This document shows positions 42,512-52,140 of a stretch of DNA of 64,000 bases, one piece after another. The stretch is from RPQJ01 sp041910015 (GTDB taxonomy: Bacteria > Pseudomonadota > Gammaproteobacteria > Steroidobacterales > Steroidobacteraceae). The stretch's first letter is position 1; each line of letters opens with the position of its first letter. Made by a program: the position numbers and the translations under genes. Location: positions 3,700 to 67,699 of the forward strand of contig JAYRRR010000006.1 in assembly GCA_041910015.1 (NCBI GenBank). The letters are read 5' to 3'. The notes beneath the pieces were generated by a model. It saw only the letters and a program-made list of their open reading frames with translations, did no database searches and was not told the origin of the DNA.

Positions 42512-44764
42512 ATGCGCAGAACCCGAAACCGACGTCCGTCCGCCGCCAGCCAGCGTCCCGGCAAGAGCCCGCGCGGCCGCGCCACCTCGCGCCTCGCCAA
42601 ATCCACCGATCTCGTCGTCCTCGATGTGCTGCGCAAGGCAGGCCGTCCGCTGAAGCTCGAGGAAGTCACGGCGTCGTTCAGCCCCTCCGGCGTGGGCGAG
42701 GCCGAGGCCCAGCTCGCCGACCTGGTCCGGCGCGGCGAGGTCATGATGAACCGGCGCGGCCAGTATTGCCTGCGCGAGCAGCTCGCCGGCCTGGTGGTCG
42801 GCACGGTGCAGGCGCATCGCAACGGCGATGGCTGGCTGCTGCCCGACGACGGTTCGGCGCAGGTTTACCTGCCCGCGCACCAGATGCGCGAGGTCCTGCA
42901 CGGTGACCGGATCGCCGCCCGCATCGAAGGCCCGCGGTTCCGCGGCAAGGCGCAGGGCACGATCGTCGAAGTGCTCGAGCGGCGCACGAAGGAAGTCGTC
43001 GGACGTCTGCACGTCGAGGCGGGCATCGCCGCGTACCTGACGCCGGACAATCCACGCATCACGCAGCGCGTGCTGGTCCCGGGCGGGCAGCTCGGCGGGG
43101 CTCGGTCCGGGCAGATCGTGCTCGTGGAATTGATCCAGCAGCCTTCGCGCACGACGGGACCGGCCGGGCGCGTCACGCGCATCCTCGGCGACCAGGGCGC
43201 GCCGGGCATGGAGACCGACATCGCGATCCACTCGTTCGGGCTGCCGTTCGAGTTCCCCGACGATGTGGTCGCCGAGGCAGAGGCGTACGGGACGCGCATC
43301 CCGCCCGAGGCGATCGCGGGGCGCGAGGACCTGCGCGACATCGAACTCGTCACGATCGACGGCGAGGACGCGCGCGATTTCGACGACGCCGTCTGGTGCG
43401 AGCGCAAGGGCAGCGGCTGGCGGCTGATCGTCGCGATCGCCGACGTGGCGCACAACGTGCGGCCGGGCAGCGCGCTCGACGTCGAGGCGCGCAGCCGCGG
43501 CACGTCGGTGTATTTCCCCAACCGCGTGCTGCCGATGCTGCCGGAGGCGCTGTCCAACGGCCTCTGCTCGCTCAAGCCGCGCGAGGACCGTCTGTGCGTC
43601 TGTTGCGAGCTGCGCGTCAGCGACGACGGGCGCATCACGCGATCGCGATTCTTCGAGGGCGTGATGCGCTCGGTGGCGCGGCTCACGTACCGGGACGTGG
43701 GCGCCTTCCTTGCCAATCCGGGCGCGCGGCACGACGACCCGCTCGAGCGTCTGCGGGAGCGCCTGCTCGCGTTGCACGGCGTCTACCGCGCGTTCACGCG
43801 GGAGCGGTCGGGGCGCGGTGCGCTCGAGCTCGACAGCCCCGAGTTCAAGATCAAGTTCGACGCCGAGGGCCACGTCGCGGCGCTGGTCGAGTCGCCGCGC
43901 AACGACGCGCACCGCCTGATCGAGGAGTGCATGATCGCGGCCAACGTCGCGGCGGCGCGTTTCCTCGACCGGCATCGTGTGCCGACGCTGTATCGCGTGC
44001 ACGGGCTGCCGGAGATCGACCGGCTCGAGACGCTGCGCACGTTCCTGCGCGAGTTCGGGCTGTGGCTGCCCGCCGCCGACCAGATCACGCCGGACCACCT
44101 GCGCGACCTGCTGGCGAAGATCGGCGACCGGCCCGATGCGGGGCTGATCTCGACGGCGGTGATCCGCTCCATGCCGCAGGCGGTCTACCAGCCGGGCAAC
44201 ATCGGCCATTTCGGCCTCGCGCTCGAGCACTATGCGCACTTCACGTCGCCGATCCGCCGCTATCCCGACCTCGTCGTGCACCGCGGTCTGCGCCAGGTGC
44301 TGCGGGGTGGCGACCCGCAGGAGCTGATCGCGTGGCACGGGCCCTTCCCGGCGCTCGGGCAGGACTGCTCGGTGCGCGAGCGTCGCGCCGACGAGGCCAC
44401 CCGCAGTGCCGTGACGTGGCTCAAGTGCTGCTACATGCAGGACCGGATCGGCGAGGAATACGACGGCATCGTCTCCGGCGTGGTCGATTTCGGCCTGTTC
44501 GTGCAGCTCGACGGCCTGCAGGTCGACGGGCTGCTGCATGTGTCCGCGCTCGGCGCGGACTATTTCGGCCGCGATGCCTCGGGGTACCGGATGGTCGGTC
44601 GCAACTCGGGCCGGGTCTTCAAGCTCGGCGACCGGCTGCGCGTGCGCGTCACCAACGTGTCGCTCGACGATCGGCGTGTCGACTTCGAGCTGGCCGGCGA
44701 GTCCTCGCCCACGCGTCGGTCGACGGGCCGGTTCCTGCGTCAGGGCTCACGGAGGCGACGCTGA
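42512..44764 (+). CDS. rnr: Exoribonuclease R
   Basis: Degrades structured RNA 3'-5'. The protein has 750 residues from the ATG of MRRTRNRR. It starts with a basic Arg/Lys-rich tail, then a winged-helix segment (VVLDVLRKAGRPLKLEEV), two cold-shock/OB domains, the RNB catalytic domain with DARDFDDAV (three conserved Asp residues binding Mg2+), and a C-terminal S1 domain (EYDGIVSGVVDFGLFVQLDGLQVDGLLHVS). The tail shortens compared with the Lys-rich end of the E. coli enzyme. TGATG overlaps rlmB. Confidence 0.97.
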   Translation: MRRTRNRRPSAASQRPGKSPRGRATSRLAKSTDLVVLDVLRKAGRPLKLEEVTASFSPSGVGEAEAQLADLVRRGEVMMNRRGQYCLREQLAGLVVGTVQAHRNGDGWLLPDDGSAQVYLPAHQMREVLHGDRIAARIEGPRFRGKAQGTIVEVLERRTKEVVGRLHVEAGIAAYLTPDNPRITQRVLVPGGQLGGARSGQIVLVELIQQPSRTTGPAGRVTRILGDQGAPGMETDIAIHSFGLPFEFPDDVVAEAEAYGTRIPPEAIAGREDLRDIELVTIDGEDARDFDDAVWCERKGSGWRLIVAIADVAHNVRPGSALDVEARSRGTSVYFPNRVLPMLPEALSNGLCSLKPREDRLCVCCELRVSDDGRITRSRFFEGVMRSVARLTYRDVGAFLANPGARHDDPLERLRERLLALHGVYRAFTRERSGRGALELDSPEFKIKFDAEGHVAALVESPRNDAHRLIEECMIAANVAAARFLDRHRVPTLYRVHGLPEIDRLETLRTFLREFGLWLPAADQITPDHLRDLLAKIGDRPDAGLISTAVIRSMPQAVYQPGNIGHFGLALEHYAHFTSPIRRYPDLVVHRGLRQVLRGGDPQELIAWHGPFPALGQDCSVRERRADEATRSAVTWLKCCYMQDRIGEEYDGIVSGVVDFGLFVQLDGLQVDGLLHVSALGADYFGRDASGYRMVGRNSGRVFKLGDRLRVRVTNVSLDDRRVDFELAGESSPTRRSTGRFLRQGSRRRR

Positions 44765-45660
44765 TGCCCCGTGGGCGCGACCGACGCGATGACGGTCACC
44801 GCCGGCCGTCGGAGCCGCGACACGACTCGCGCTCGCGCGGCGCGCCGGGATCGCACCGCGGGCCGCCGTCGCATCGCGAGGCAAAACCGGCACGGGCACC
44901 GGTTTCGCACGCCAACCTCGCTTACGGCATCCACACGGTGCGCGTTCTGCTCGTGCGTCATCCGGATCGCATCCGCCGGGTGTGGTTCGCCCGCACGGGC
45001 GGCGAGCCCAATGCGCGGCTGGACGAGGTGCGTGCGCTGGCGGACGGGGCCGGGACCGCGATCGATCTCGCCGATCACGACGAACTCGACCGCCTCGCCG
45101 GCGGTGAACGCCACCAGGGTGTCGTCGCGGAGATCCTGCCACGGGCCGCGGATCCGGAGACGCAGCTCGAGGAAGCGATCGAGGCATCGGGCGACGAGCC
45201 TGCGCTGCTGCTCGTGCTCGATGGCGTGACCGATCCGCACAACCTCGGGGCGTGCCTGCGCAGCGCGGACGCGGCGGGCGTCACCGCGGTGATCGTGCCG
45301 CGCGACCGGGCCGCGGGCCTGACGCCGGTCGTGCGCAAGGTCGCCGCGGGAGCGGCCGAGAGCGTGCCGCTGATCGCGGTCGTCAATCTCGCGCGCACGC
45401 TGCGCGGGCTCAAGGACCGCGGGCTCCGGCTGGTCGGCACCTGCGGCGACGCGCCGCGCACGCTTTATGAGGTCCCGCTGACCGGGCCCACGGCGCTCGT
45501 CATGGGCTCGGAAGGCGAGGGGATGCGACGCCTGACGCGCGAGGTCTGCGACGACCTGGTGTCGCTGCCGATGGCAGGGGCCGTGGAAAGCCTGAACGTG
45601 TCGGTGGCGACCGGCGTCGTGCTGTTCGAGGCCGTACGGCAACGACGGGCGCAGCGTTAG
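44764..45660 (+). CDS. rlmB: 23S rRNA 2'-O-methyltransferase RlmB
   Basis: SpoU/TrmH-family knotted methyltransferase for G2251. 298 residues: an N-terminal Arg/Gly/Ser-rich extension (~45 residues), the L30e-like substrate domain (NLAYGIHTVRVLL...), and the SPOUT domain with LDGVTDPHNLGACLRSADAAG and VMGSEGEGMRRL, then SLPM-x-G-x-ESLNVSVA for the deep knot. The N-terminal extension is longer than in E. coli (~240 residues). Translation is coupled to rnr by the TGATG overlap. Confidence 0.93.
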   Translation: MPRGRDRRDDGHRRPSEPRHDSRSRGAPGSHRGPPSHREAKPARAPVSHANLAYGIHTVRVLLVRHPDRIRRVWFARTGGEPNARLDEVRALADGAGTAIDLADHDELDRLAGGERHQGVVAEILPRAADPETQLEEAIEASGDEPALLLVLDGVTDPHNLGACLRSADAAGVTAVIVPRDRAAGLTPVVRKVAAGAAESVPLIAVVNLARTLRGLKDRGLRLVGTCGDAPRTLYEVPLTGPTALVMGSEGEGMRRLTREVCDDLVSLPMAGAVESLNVSVATGVVLFEAVRQRRAQR

Positions 45661-45702
45661 GGCCGCAGGGAAGCTTCGCTGGCCGCCCGCCCCGCACTCC
45701 GC

Positions 45703-45708
45703 TACAAT
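45703..45708 (+). promoter_or_regulatory. -10 element of the rpsF-rpsR operon
   Basis: TACAAT (five of six matches) about 98 bp before the rpsF GTG, in the 145-bp gap after rlmB. The -35 region is weak at 16-18 bp spacing. Such a leader before rpsF often carries an S6/S18-binding structure; I did not find a clear one. Confidence 0.4.
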
Positions 45709-45805
45709 GTACGGCTCCGTGCGGCCAGCCAAGGCCGCGCGGGTGTTCCAACTCCTTGTCGCACCGGCATTTTTCCGGGCGACTCGAATCCGCAAGGAGA
45801 CTCTC

Positions 45806-46192
45806 GTGCGTCATTATGAAATCGTCTTTCTGGTCCACCCCGATCAGAGCGAGCAGGTTCCGGCCATGGTCGAACGCTACCGCGGCATCATCGCCGCGGC
45901 CGGCGGCGTGATCCACCGCTTCGAGGACTGGGGCCGCCGTCAGCTCGCCTACCCGATCGCCAAGGTCCACAAGGCCCACTACGTGCTGATGAACGTCGAG
46001 TGCGACAAGCCGACACTCGCCGAGCTGACGGGCAGCTTCCGCTTCAGCGACGCCGTCATCCGCCACCTGGTCATTTCCGTGCCGGGTGCCATGACCGAGC
46101 CGTCGCCGATGGCCCGCGCCGAGGAAGAGGGCGGCAGCCCCGCCGAAGGCAGCGGCGGCAGCGCCGGCAGCGAGGATGCCGCCGCGGCCTGA
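45806..46192 (+). CDS. rpsF: 30S ribosomal protein S6
   Basis: 128 residues from a GTG with AAGGAGA upstream. Starts VRHYEIVFLVHPDQS, contains the RIEDWGRRQLAYPI-like block (HRFEDWGRRQLAYPIAKVHKAHYVLMN) and FSDAVIRHLV. The acidic Gly/Ser/Glu-rich tail (residues ~105-128) is typical of S6 and often variable in length. It is followed by rpsR after 54 bp. Confidence 0.97.
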   Translation: MRHYEIVFLVHPDQSEQVPAMVERYRGIIAAAGGVIHRFEDWGRRQLAYPIAKVHKAHYVLMNVECDKPTLAELTGSFRFSDAVIRHLVISVPGAMTEPSPMARAEEEGGSPAEGSGGSAGSEDAAAA

Positions 46193-46246
46193 GTCCGCCG
46201 ACGCACCTCATCGACATCAGAGCCAATTCACACTGGGTGACCTCAC

Positions 46247-46471
46247 ATGGCACGCTTCTTTCGTCGCCGCAAGTTCTGCAAGTTCACGGCCGAAGGCGTC
46301 GAGCGGATCGACTACAAGGATCTCGCTACGCTGAAGGGCTACATCACCGAGACGGGCAAGATCGTCCCGAGCCGCATCACGGGCACGCGGTCGAACTATC
46401 AGCGGCAGCTCGCGCTGGCCGTCAAGCGCGCCCGCTTCCTCGCGCTGTTGCCGTATACGGATCAGCACTGA
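46247..46471 (+). CDS. rpsR: 30S ribosomal protein S18
   Basis: 74 residues, MARFFRRRKFCKF at the start with the conserved KFC and ITGTRSNYQRQLALAVKRARFLALLPY block. It binds S6 in the ribosome platform, and the two genes are adjacent in the usual order. Confidence 0.98.
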   Translation: MARFFRRRKFCKFTAEGVERIDYKDLATLKGYITETGKIVPSRITGTRSNYQRQLALAVKRARFLALLPYTDQH

Positions 46472-46482
46472 GTCCGTGACCT

Positions 46483-47439
46483 GTGAGTGACCCGCGCAGT
46501 CTCGCGCAGCGATCGCGGGCCGGCGGACCACGCACGAACATGAACCGATCGCTGGCCAGGTGGCTCGCCGACAATCCGGGCGGGGCCGTCGCGCTGACGG
46601 GCCTGCTGGGCCTGCTGCCGCTGCTCGGCGTGGGGTTCGCGTTCTTCCTGCCGGGCGCCGTGCCCGCTCTCGTCACGCTGGTGCGCGGCGCGCGCATGGG
46701 CGCGGTCGTGGCGCTGGGCGGCAGCGCGTTGCTCGGCGCGTCGATGCTGCTGTTCGGCCGGCCGATGGCCGTGGGTCTGATCTACTCGGTCTGGGTGCTG
46801 GGGCCGCCGCTGGCGCTGGCGCTGCTGCTCGAGAGGACGGGCTCGCTGTCGCTGTGCCTGCAGGTCGCGACGCTGGCCGGCACGATGATGCTGGTCGTCC
46901 TGCACCTGTCGTTCGGCGACCCGGAGCAGTTCTGGGCGCCGTTCGTGCGCGACCTGGCGCAGGAGATGCAGAAGCACGGCCTGCCGACCAACCTCTTCGA
47001 CGAAGGGCTCGCGGAGACGCTGGCCCGGACGCTGTGGGGCTGGGTGGTGGTCCTGACGATGCTGCTCGCGATGTGCGCACTGTTCCTGGCGCGCTGGTGG
47101 CAGTCGTTGCCGGAGCACGCGGGCAGTTTCGGCGTCGAGTTCCGCGGCCTGCGTCTGGGCCGGGTGCTCGGCGTCGTGGCGGCGGTCGTCGTTGCGGCGT
47201 CGCTGTGGCTGGCGGAGCCGCTCGTCGACGACATCGGACGTCTGTTCGTGGGCGCGCTGGTCATGGTCGGGCTCGCGGTGATGCACGGCGCGGTCGCCCG
47301 GCGCAAGCTGGCGGCCGTGTGGCTGTGGCTTACCTACGTCGCGCTCGTGCTGCTGCCGCCCGCGGCGGTGGCCGTGCTGGCGGGGTGGGGATTCGTGGAC
47401 AACTGGTTCCGGTCGCGACGCGTGGAGACGGTGGCGTAG
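46483..47439 (+). CDS. DUF2232 polytopic membrane protein
   Basis: 318 residues from a GTG start; an ATG at 46540 would give 299 residues and is equally possible. About eight hydrophobic segments. The family (YybS-like) occurs typically between rpsR and rplI in Pseudomonas-type genomes, which is its position here. Function unknown. It starts 11 bp after rpsR and ends 60 bp before rplI. Confidence 0.85.
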   Translation: MSDPRSLAQRSRAGGPRTNMNRSLARWLADNPGGAVALTGLLGLLPLLGVGFAFFLPGAVPALVTLVRGARMGAVVALGGSALLGASMLLFGRPMAVGLIYSVWVLGPPLALALLLERTGSLSLCLQVATLAGTMMLVVLHLSFGDPEQFWAPFVRDLAQEMQKHGLPTNLFDEGLAETLARTLWGWVVVLTMLLAMCALFLARWWQSLPEHAGSFGVEFRGLRLGRVLGVVAAVVVAASLWLAEPLVDDIGRLFVGALVMVGLAVMHGAVARRKLAAVWLWLTYVALVLLPPAAVAVLAGWGFVDNWFRSRRVETVA

Positions 47440-47499
47440 CGGCGCAAGCACAGACGACAGTCGACCGTCCGGATAGATCGAACGTTCGAGGAAACAAAG

Positions 47500-47949
47500 A
47501 TGGAAGTCATCCTGCTGCAGAAGGTTGCCAACCTGGGCAACATCGGCGACAAGGTCAAGGTGAAGCCGGGTTATGGCCGCAATTTCCTGCTGCCGTCCGG
47601 CAAGGCCGCGCTGGCCACCGCCGCCAATCTGAAGAAGTTCGAAGCGCGTCGCGCGGAGCTCGAGAAGGCCGCGTCCGACTCGCTCACGCGCGCCCAGGGG
47701 CGCGCTCGCGAACTCGAGAACTTCAAGCTCGACCTGCGCGCCAAGGCGGGCGCCGAGGGCAAGCTCTTCGGCTCCGTCGGCACGGCCGACATCGCCGAGG
47801 AGCTCACGAAGGCCGGCATCGCCATCGAGCGCAGTGAAGTGCGCCTGCCGGGCGGTCCCATCCGGCTCGTCGGCGAGCATCACGTCAAGCTGCACCTGCA
47901 CTCCGACGTCGAGATCGACCTCCCGATCACAATCACCGCTGTAGACTGA
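47500..47949 (+). CDS. rplI: 50S ribosomal protein L9
   Basis: 149 residues: N-terminal domain MEVILLQKVANLGNIGDKVKVKPGYGRNFLLP, long connecting helix, and a C-terminal domain ending EIDLPITITAVD. The gene has an upstream AGGAAA Shine-Dalgarno. Standard gene order before dnaB. Confidence 0.98.
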   Translation: MEVILLQKVANLGNIGDKVKVKPGYGRNFLLPSGKAALATAANLKKFEARRAELEKAASDSLTRAQGRARELENFKLDLRAKAGAEGKLFGSVGTADIAEELTKAGIAIERSEVRLPGGPIRLVGEHHVKLHLHSDVEIDLPITITAVD

Positions 47950-47970
47950 TCCCGCCCCGTTCGAACGGGG

Positions 47971-47976
47971 TAGCAT
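47971..47976 (+). promoter_or_regulatory. Possible -10 (TAGCAT) directly upstream of dnaB
   Basis: TAGCAT starts ten bases followed by CCGT, 14 bases before the dnaB ATG. The same ten bases TAGCATCCGT occur at 53141 upstream of radA, so it may be a promoter or regulator site. At this distance a transcript from it would have an almost absent leader. Confidence 0.25.
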
Positions 47977-47984
47977 CCGTCGTC

Positions 47985-49436
47985 ATGGAGCAGCAGGACA
48001 GCGACGGCGGCCGGGGTTCCCGCGTTCGCCGCAGGCCGCGGCCCGGCGTGCCGGACGAGGCTGCCGTGCTGCGCGTGCCGCCGCAATCGCTCGAGGCCGA
48101 GCAGGCCGTGCTCGGCGGCCTGCTGCTCGACAACAGCAGTTGGGACGCGATTGCGGACCGGCTGCGCCCGGACGATTTCTATCGTCGCGACCACCAGCTC
48201 ATCTACGAGGCCATCCTCGAGCTGTCGCAGAAGGGCGAGCCCAGCGACGCGGTGACGCTGGCGGAGCAGCTTGCGAGCAAGGGCCTCGCCGAGGAGACGG
48301 GCGGGCTTGCCTATCTCGCCGGGCTGGCGCGTGATACACCCACGGCGGAAAACATCAAGGCCTACGCGGACATCGTCCGCGAGCGGTCGTTGCTGCGGCA
48401 ACTCATCCGGGTCAGTGGGGAAATCGCGGGCAGCTGCTACGAAGCCGAGGGGCGCCAGGCGAACGAACTCGTCGACGATGCCGAGCGCCGCATCTTCGAG
48501 ATCGCCGAGAAGGGGCGCCGCCAGGGCACGGGCTTCGTGGCCGTGCGCGAAGTGCTCGGTGCCGCGATCGATCGCCTCGACATGCTGCACGCCTCGCAGG
48601 GACAGCTCACTGGGCTCAGCACCGGCTATGCGGAACTCGACAAGATGACGGCCGGCCTGCAGCCCGGCGACCTGGTCATCGTCGCCGGCCGCCCGTCGAT
48701 GGGCAAGACCACGCTCGCCCTCAACATCGCCGAGAACGCCGCCATCGCGCTCAACCGGCCGGTCGCCGTGTTCTCGATGGAAATGTCGCGCGAGCAGCTC
48801 GCGTTCCGCATGATTTCGTCGCTCGGTCGCGTCGACCAGAGCCACATGCGCACGGGCCTGTTCGGCGACGAGGACTGGGCGCGCATCAACAGCGCGATCG
48901 CACAGATGAAGACGGCGCCGATGTACATCGACGATTCGGGCGCGCTCACGCCGACCGAGGTGCGCGCACGCGCACGCCGGCTCGCGCGCGACACCGAGAA
49001 GCTCGGCGGGCTGGGGCTGATCGTCGTCGACTATCTGCAGCTCATGCAGGTGCCGGGCAACAAGGAGAACCGCGCGACCGAGATCTCCGAGATCTCGCGC
49101 TCGCTCAAGGCGCTGGCCAAGGAGCTCAAGGTGCCGGTGATCGCGCTGTCGCAGTTGAACCGCGGCGTCGAGCAGCGCACCGACAAGAAGCCGGTGATGT
49201 CGGATTTGAGGGAATCAGGGGCGATTGAACAGGACAGCGACCTGATCATGATGATCTACCGCGAGGAAGTGTACGACAAGGACACGCCGCGCAAGGGCAT
49301 CGCGGACATCATCATCACCAAGCAGCGTAACGGCCCGACCGGCGAGGTGCATCTCACCTTCCTCGGCAAGTACACGCGCTTCGAGAACCTCGCGCACGGC
49401 GACTACGGCCACTACGACAGCGGGCCGCAGTACTGA
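47985..49436 (+). CDS. dnaB: Replicative DNA helicase DnaB
   Basis: 483 residues from the ATG of MEQQDSDGG, with ~25 extra basic residues before the conserved VPPQSLEAEQAVLGGLLL start of the N-terminal domain. RecA-like domain with Walker A GRPSMGKTTLA, the second Walker motif region GLIVVDYLQLM, and H4 motif DLRESGAIEQDSDLIMMIYREE. The next gene (alr) starts 36 bp later, the usual dnaB-alr order. Confidence 0.97.
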   Translation: MEQQDSDGGRGSRVRRRPRPGVPDEAAVLRVPPQSLEAEQAVLGGLLLDNSSWDAIADRLRPDDFYRRDHQLIYEAILELSQKGEPSDAVTLAEQLASKGLAEETGGLAYLAGLARDTPTAENIKAYADIVRERSLLRQLIRVSGEIAGSCYEAEGRQANELVDDAERRIFEIAEKGRRQGTGFVAVREVLGAAIDRLDMLHASQGQLTGLSTGYAELDKMTAGLQPGDLVIVAGRPSMGKTTLALNIAENAAIALNRPVAVFSMEMSREQLAFRMISSLGRVDQSHMRTGLFGDEDWARINSAIAQMKTAPMYIDDSGALTPTEVRARARRLARDTEKLGGLGLIVVDYLQLMQVPGNKENRATEISEISRSLKALAKELKVPVIALSQLNRGVEQRTDKKPVMSDLRESGAIEQDSDLIMMIYREEVYDKDTPRKGIADIIITKQRNGPTGEVHLTFLGKYTRFENLAHGDYGHYDSGPQY

Positions 49437-49471
49437 TCAGCCCGCGCCCGCAGCCGGGACACATCCAGTCA

Positions 49472-50554
49472 ATGAAGAGCCACGCCCTCATTCGCGCGGT
49501 CGTCGACGCAGCGGCGCTGCGTCACAACCTGCGCCAGGTGCGACGCATCGCGCCGGACAGCCGCGTGATGGCGGTCATCAAGGCGAATGCGTACGGTCAC
49601 GGGCTCGTCCCGGCGGCCAAGGCTTTTGCCGAGGCCGACGCATTCGCCGTCGCGAGACTCGAAGAAGGACTCGCGCTGCGCGCGGCGGGGCTCACCAACC
49701 GCATCCTGCTGCTCGAAGGCGTGTTCGGTCCCGATCAGCTCGACGTGGCTGCGCGTGAACGTTTCGAGCTGATGGTGCACAGCGTCGAACAGCTCGAGCT
49801 GCTCGAGGGCCTCGCGGGCGGCGATCCCGTCACCGCGTGGATCAAGGTCGACACCGGCATGAACCGCCTCGGGTTCCGCCTCGAGGCATTCGCTTCCGCG
49901 TATGAGCGACTGTGCCGCAACCCGCACGTGACCGCCGCGCCGACGCTGGTCACGCACCTCGCGTCGGCCGACGACCGGCGCGACCCCCGGACGCGCCAGC
50001 AACTGGCGGCTTTCGAGGCCGCCACCGCCGGCCTGCCCGGTGCGCGCAGCATCGCGAACAGCGCCGGCGTGCTGGCGTGGCCCGCGGCGCGCGCGGACTG
50101 GGTGCGGCCCGGCCTGATGCTCTATGGCGTCTCGCCGTTTCCGAGCGGCAACGGCGCGGAACTCGGCCTGCGTCCGGCGATGACCTTGCGGACCGAAGTG
50201 ATCGCCGTGAAGGACGTGCTGCCGGGGGAGACAGTCGGTTATGGCGGCGCGTGGATGGCCCAGCGTCCAACCCGTCTCGCCGTGGTCGCCGCCGGGTACG
50301 GGGACGGTTACCCCCGCGGCACCCGGTCGGGGGCGCCCGTGCAGGTCAACGGCCACAGGGCGCCGCTGGTTGGCCGCGTCTCGATGGACATGATTGCGGT
50401 CGATGTCACCGAGCTGCCCGCGGTCGCGGTGGGCGATCCGGTGGTGCTGTGGGGTGGAGAAATCCCGGTCGAGGAGATCGCGGCGCACGCCGGCGCGATC
50501 GCCTGGGACCTGCTCTGCGGCGTGAGCCAGCGCGTGCAGCTCGAAGCCGGCTAG
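49472..50554 (+). CDS. alr: Alanine racemase
   Basis: PLP-dependent racemisation of alanine for peptidoglycan. 360 residues; the PLP Lys is Lys37 in VIKANAYGHG. Later signatures GYGDGYPRG (containing the second catalytic region Tyr), GRVSMDMIAVDVT. It starts with ATG and ends in TAG overlapping the converging FHA gene stop (CTAG palindrome), so the two genes share their stop region. Confidence 0.95.
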   Translation: MKSHALIRAVVDAAALRHNLRQVRRIAPDSRVMAVIKANAYGHGLVPAAKAFAEADAFAVARLEEGLALRAAGLTNRILLLEGVFGPDQLDVAARERFELMVHSVEQLELLEGLAGGDPVTAWIKVDTGMNRLGFRLEAFASAYERLCRNPHVTAAPTLVTHLASADDRRDPRTRQQLAAFEAATAGLPGARSIANSAGVLAWPAARADWVRPGLMLYGVSPFPSGNGAELGLRPAMTLRTEVIAVKDVLPGETVGYGGAWMAQRPTRLAVVAAGYGDGYPRGTRSGAPVQVNGHRAPLVGRVSMDMIAVDVTELPAVAVGDPVVLWGGEIPVEEIAAHAGAIAWDLLCGVSQRVQLEAG

Positions 50555-51285
50555 CTCTCGAAGAACCCCATCTTCACGCCCGCGAGCTGCAGGACGTCGT
50601 TGTCGTGCAGACGGCGCGCCTGCGGCCCGATCGGCGCCCCGTTGACGAGCGGATAGTCGCCTTCCTTGCCGCTCTCGACGTGCACGATGTAGAAGCCGTC
50701 CGACCGGCGCGTGATCGCAGCCACCTGCACGCCCGGGCGGCCGAGCGTCGTGAGCGTCTTGACCAGATCCAGTTCGCGGCCTGCGAACTGGCCGGAGAGC
50801 ACCTGCAGCTTGGCGCGCGGCAGCGTGCCGTTGGTGAACGCGGGGGCGATCGACGCCGGCGCAGCGGCCGCCGCGGGGCCGTTGCCCGCGGGCGGCGCGA
50901 TGCTTGCCGCCTTCTGCGCCGCACCCGCGACCAGCGAGGCCGCCTCGCGCGGGTTGATGACCATCGTCTTCTGGAATTCGTCCTGCGATTCGTCGGTCTC
51001 GCTGTCGACGAACCGCAGCGCGTGGTGGCCAACCGTGATCACGTCGCCGTGCTGCAGCGCGTGCTTCTTGATGATCTTGCCGTTGACGTACGTCCCGTTC
51101 GTGCTGTTCAGGTCTTCGAGGAACGAGTCGTTGAGGATGTTGATGACCAGAGCGTGGTGGCCGCTGACCGCCGGATTGTCGATGCGGATGTCGTTGTCCG
51201 GCAGCCGCCCGACCGTGTAGCGCTCCTTGCTCATGTTGTACTCGGCGAGCGTCTGCCCGTCGAGGTGCAATACCAACCTGGCCAT
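50551..51285 (-). CDS. FHA-domain signalling protein
   Basis: 244 residues. An N-terminal FHA domain (YTVGRLPDNDIRIDNPAVSGHHALVI, LEDLNSTNGTYVNG, residues ~20-95) binds phosphothreonine, with the GR, S-x-x-H and N-G motifs visible. An alanine-rich linker follows. A second, weaker FHA-like domain (~160-235: TLGRPG...VNGAPIGPQARRLHDNDVLQLAG) ends the protein. It lies in an operon with a PP2C phosphatase and a Ser/Thr kinase on the same strand, so it is probably a target or scaffold of that kinase. Confidence 0.88.
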   Translation of the reverse strand: MARLVLHLDGQTLAEYNMSKERYTVGRLPDNDIRIDNPAVSGHHALVINILNDSFLEDLNSTNGTYVNGKIIKKHALQHGDVITVGHHALRFVDSETDESQDEFQKTMVINPREAASLVAGAAQKAASIAPPAGNGPAAAAAPASIAPAFTNGTLPRAKLQVLSGQFAGRELDLVKTLTTLGRPGVQVAAITRRSDGFYIVHVESGKEGDYPLVNGAPIGPQARRLHDNDVLQLAGVKMGFFES

Positions 51286-51302
51286 GAGTGAACTGCGCTC
51301 CC

Positions 51303-52127
51303 TTAGCCGAACATCCCAAGTATGCGGTCGAGCACGCCGCGCTGCGCCGGGAACGAATCGAGCACCCGGACCAGCACGACCGAGACGTTGTCCCGACCCC
51401 CGTTTTCGTTGCTCAGTTGCACGAGCTGTCTGGCGACCGCGTCAAGGTTAGCACCAAAGGTGTTGATCGTTAACTGAATGTCGGAATCGTCGACCATGTC
51501 GCACAGGCCGTCCGAGCAGAGCAGGTAGACGTCGTCCCGCTCGACCGGCACCTCGGTGATTTCCACGTCGACCGTCGGCTCGACCCCCAGCGCGCGGGTC
51601 ACGTAGTTCTTGGCGGCCGCACGCTGGGCCTCTTCGGGCGTGTAGAAGCCGCGGGCCACGAGCTCCTGCAGCAGCGAATGGTCGCGGGTGACCTGCTCGA
51701 GCGTGCCCTGGCGCAGACGGTAGAGCCGGGAGTCGCCAACGTGGGCGACCGTCAGCCGGTCGTCGAAGAACAGTCCGGCCACGACGGTCGTGCCCATGCC
51801 CTCACAGTGCACCTGCGTCTTCGCCGTCTGGTAGATGATCTTGTTGGCACGGTGGATGGCGTCCCGCAGCAGAATGCCCGGCCGGCTGAGGCCACTCGCG
51901 TCGTCGCGCAGCGTCAGGTTCTCGCGCTCGACGGCGTCCTTGAGCAGGCCCAGCACGGTGCGGACGGTGATGCCGCTCGCCACTTCGCCGGCCTTGTAGC
52001 CGCCCATGCCGTCGGCAAGCACGACGACGCCGATGTCCGCGTCGGTGCCGATCGTGTCCTCGTTGTGCTCGCGCACCCGACCGGTGTCGCTGAGCCCGAC
52101 GCAGCGCAACTTGCCCTTCATTCGCAT
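51303..52127 (-). CDS. PP2C-type protein phosphatase
   Basis: 274 residues from the ATG of MRMKGKLRC (a longer frame reaches back into the kinase gene and is not conserved). Motifs: GRVREHNEDTIG, VLADGMGGYKAGEVAS, GMGTTVVAGL, HVGDSRLYR, LLCSDGLCDMV and GRDNVSVVLVRV, which supply the Asp residues for two metals. The gene lies 14 bp after the kinase and before the FHA gene. It should reverse the neighbouring kinase's phosphorylation. Confidence 0.92.
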   Translation of the reverse strand: MRMKGKLRCVGLSDTGRVREHNEDTIGTDADIGVVVLADGMGGYKAGEVASGITVRTVLGLLKDAVERENLTLRDDASGLSRPGILLRDAIHRANKIIYQTAKTQVHCEGMGTTVVAGLFFDDRLTVAHVGDSRLYRLRQGTLEQVTRDHSLLQELVARGFYTPEEAQRAAAKNYVTRALGVEPTVDVEITEVPVERDDVYLLCSDGLCDMVDDSDIQLTINTFGANLDAVARQLVQLSNENGGRDNVSVVLVRVLDSFPAQRGVLDRILGMFG

Positions 52128-52140
52128 CGTCGTCGCTCTG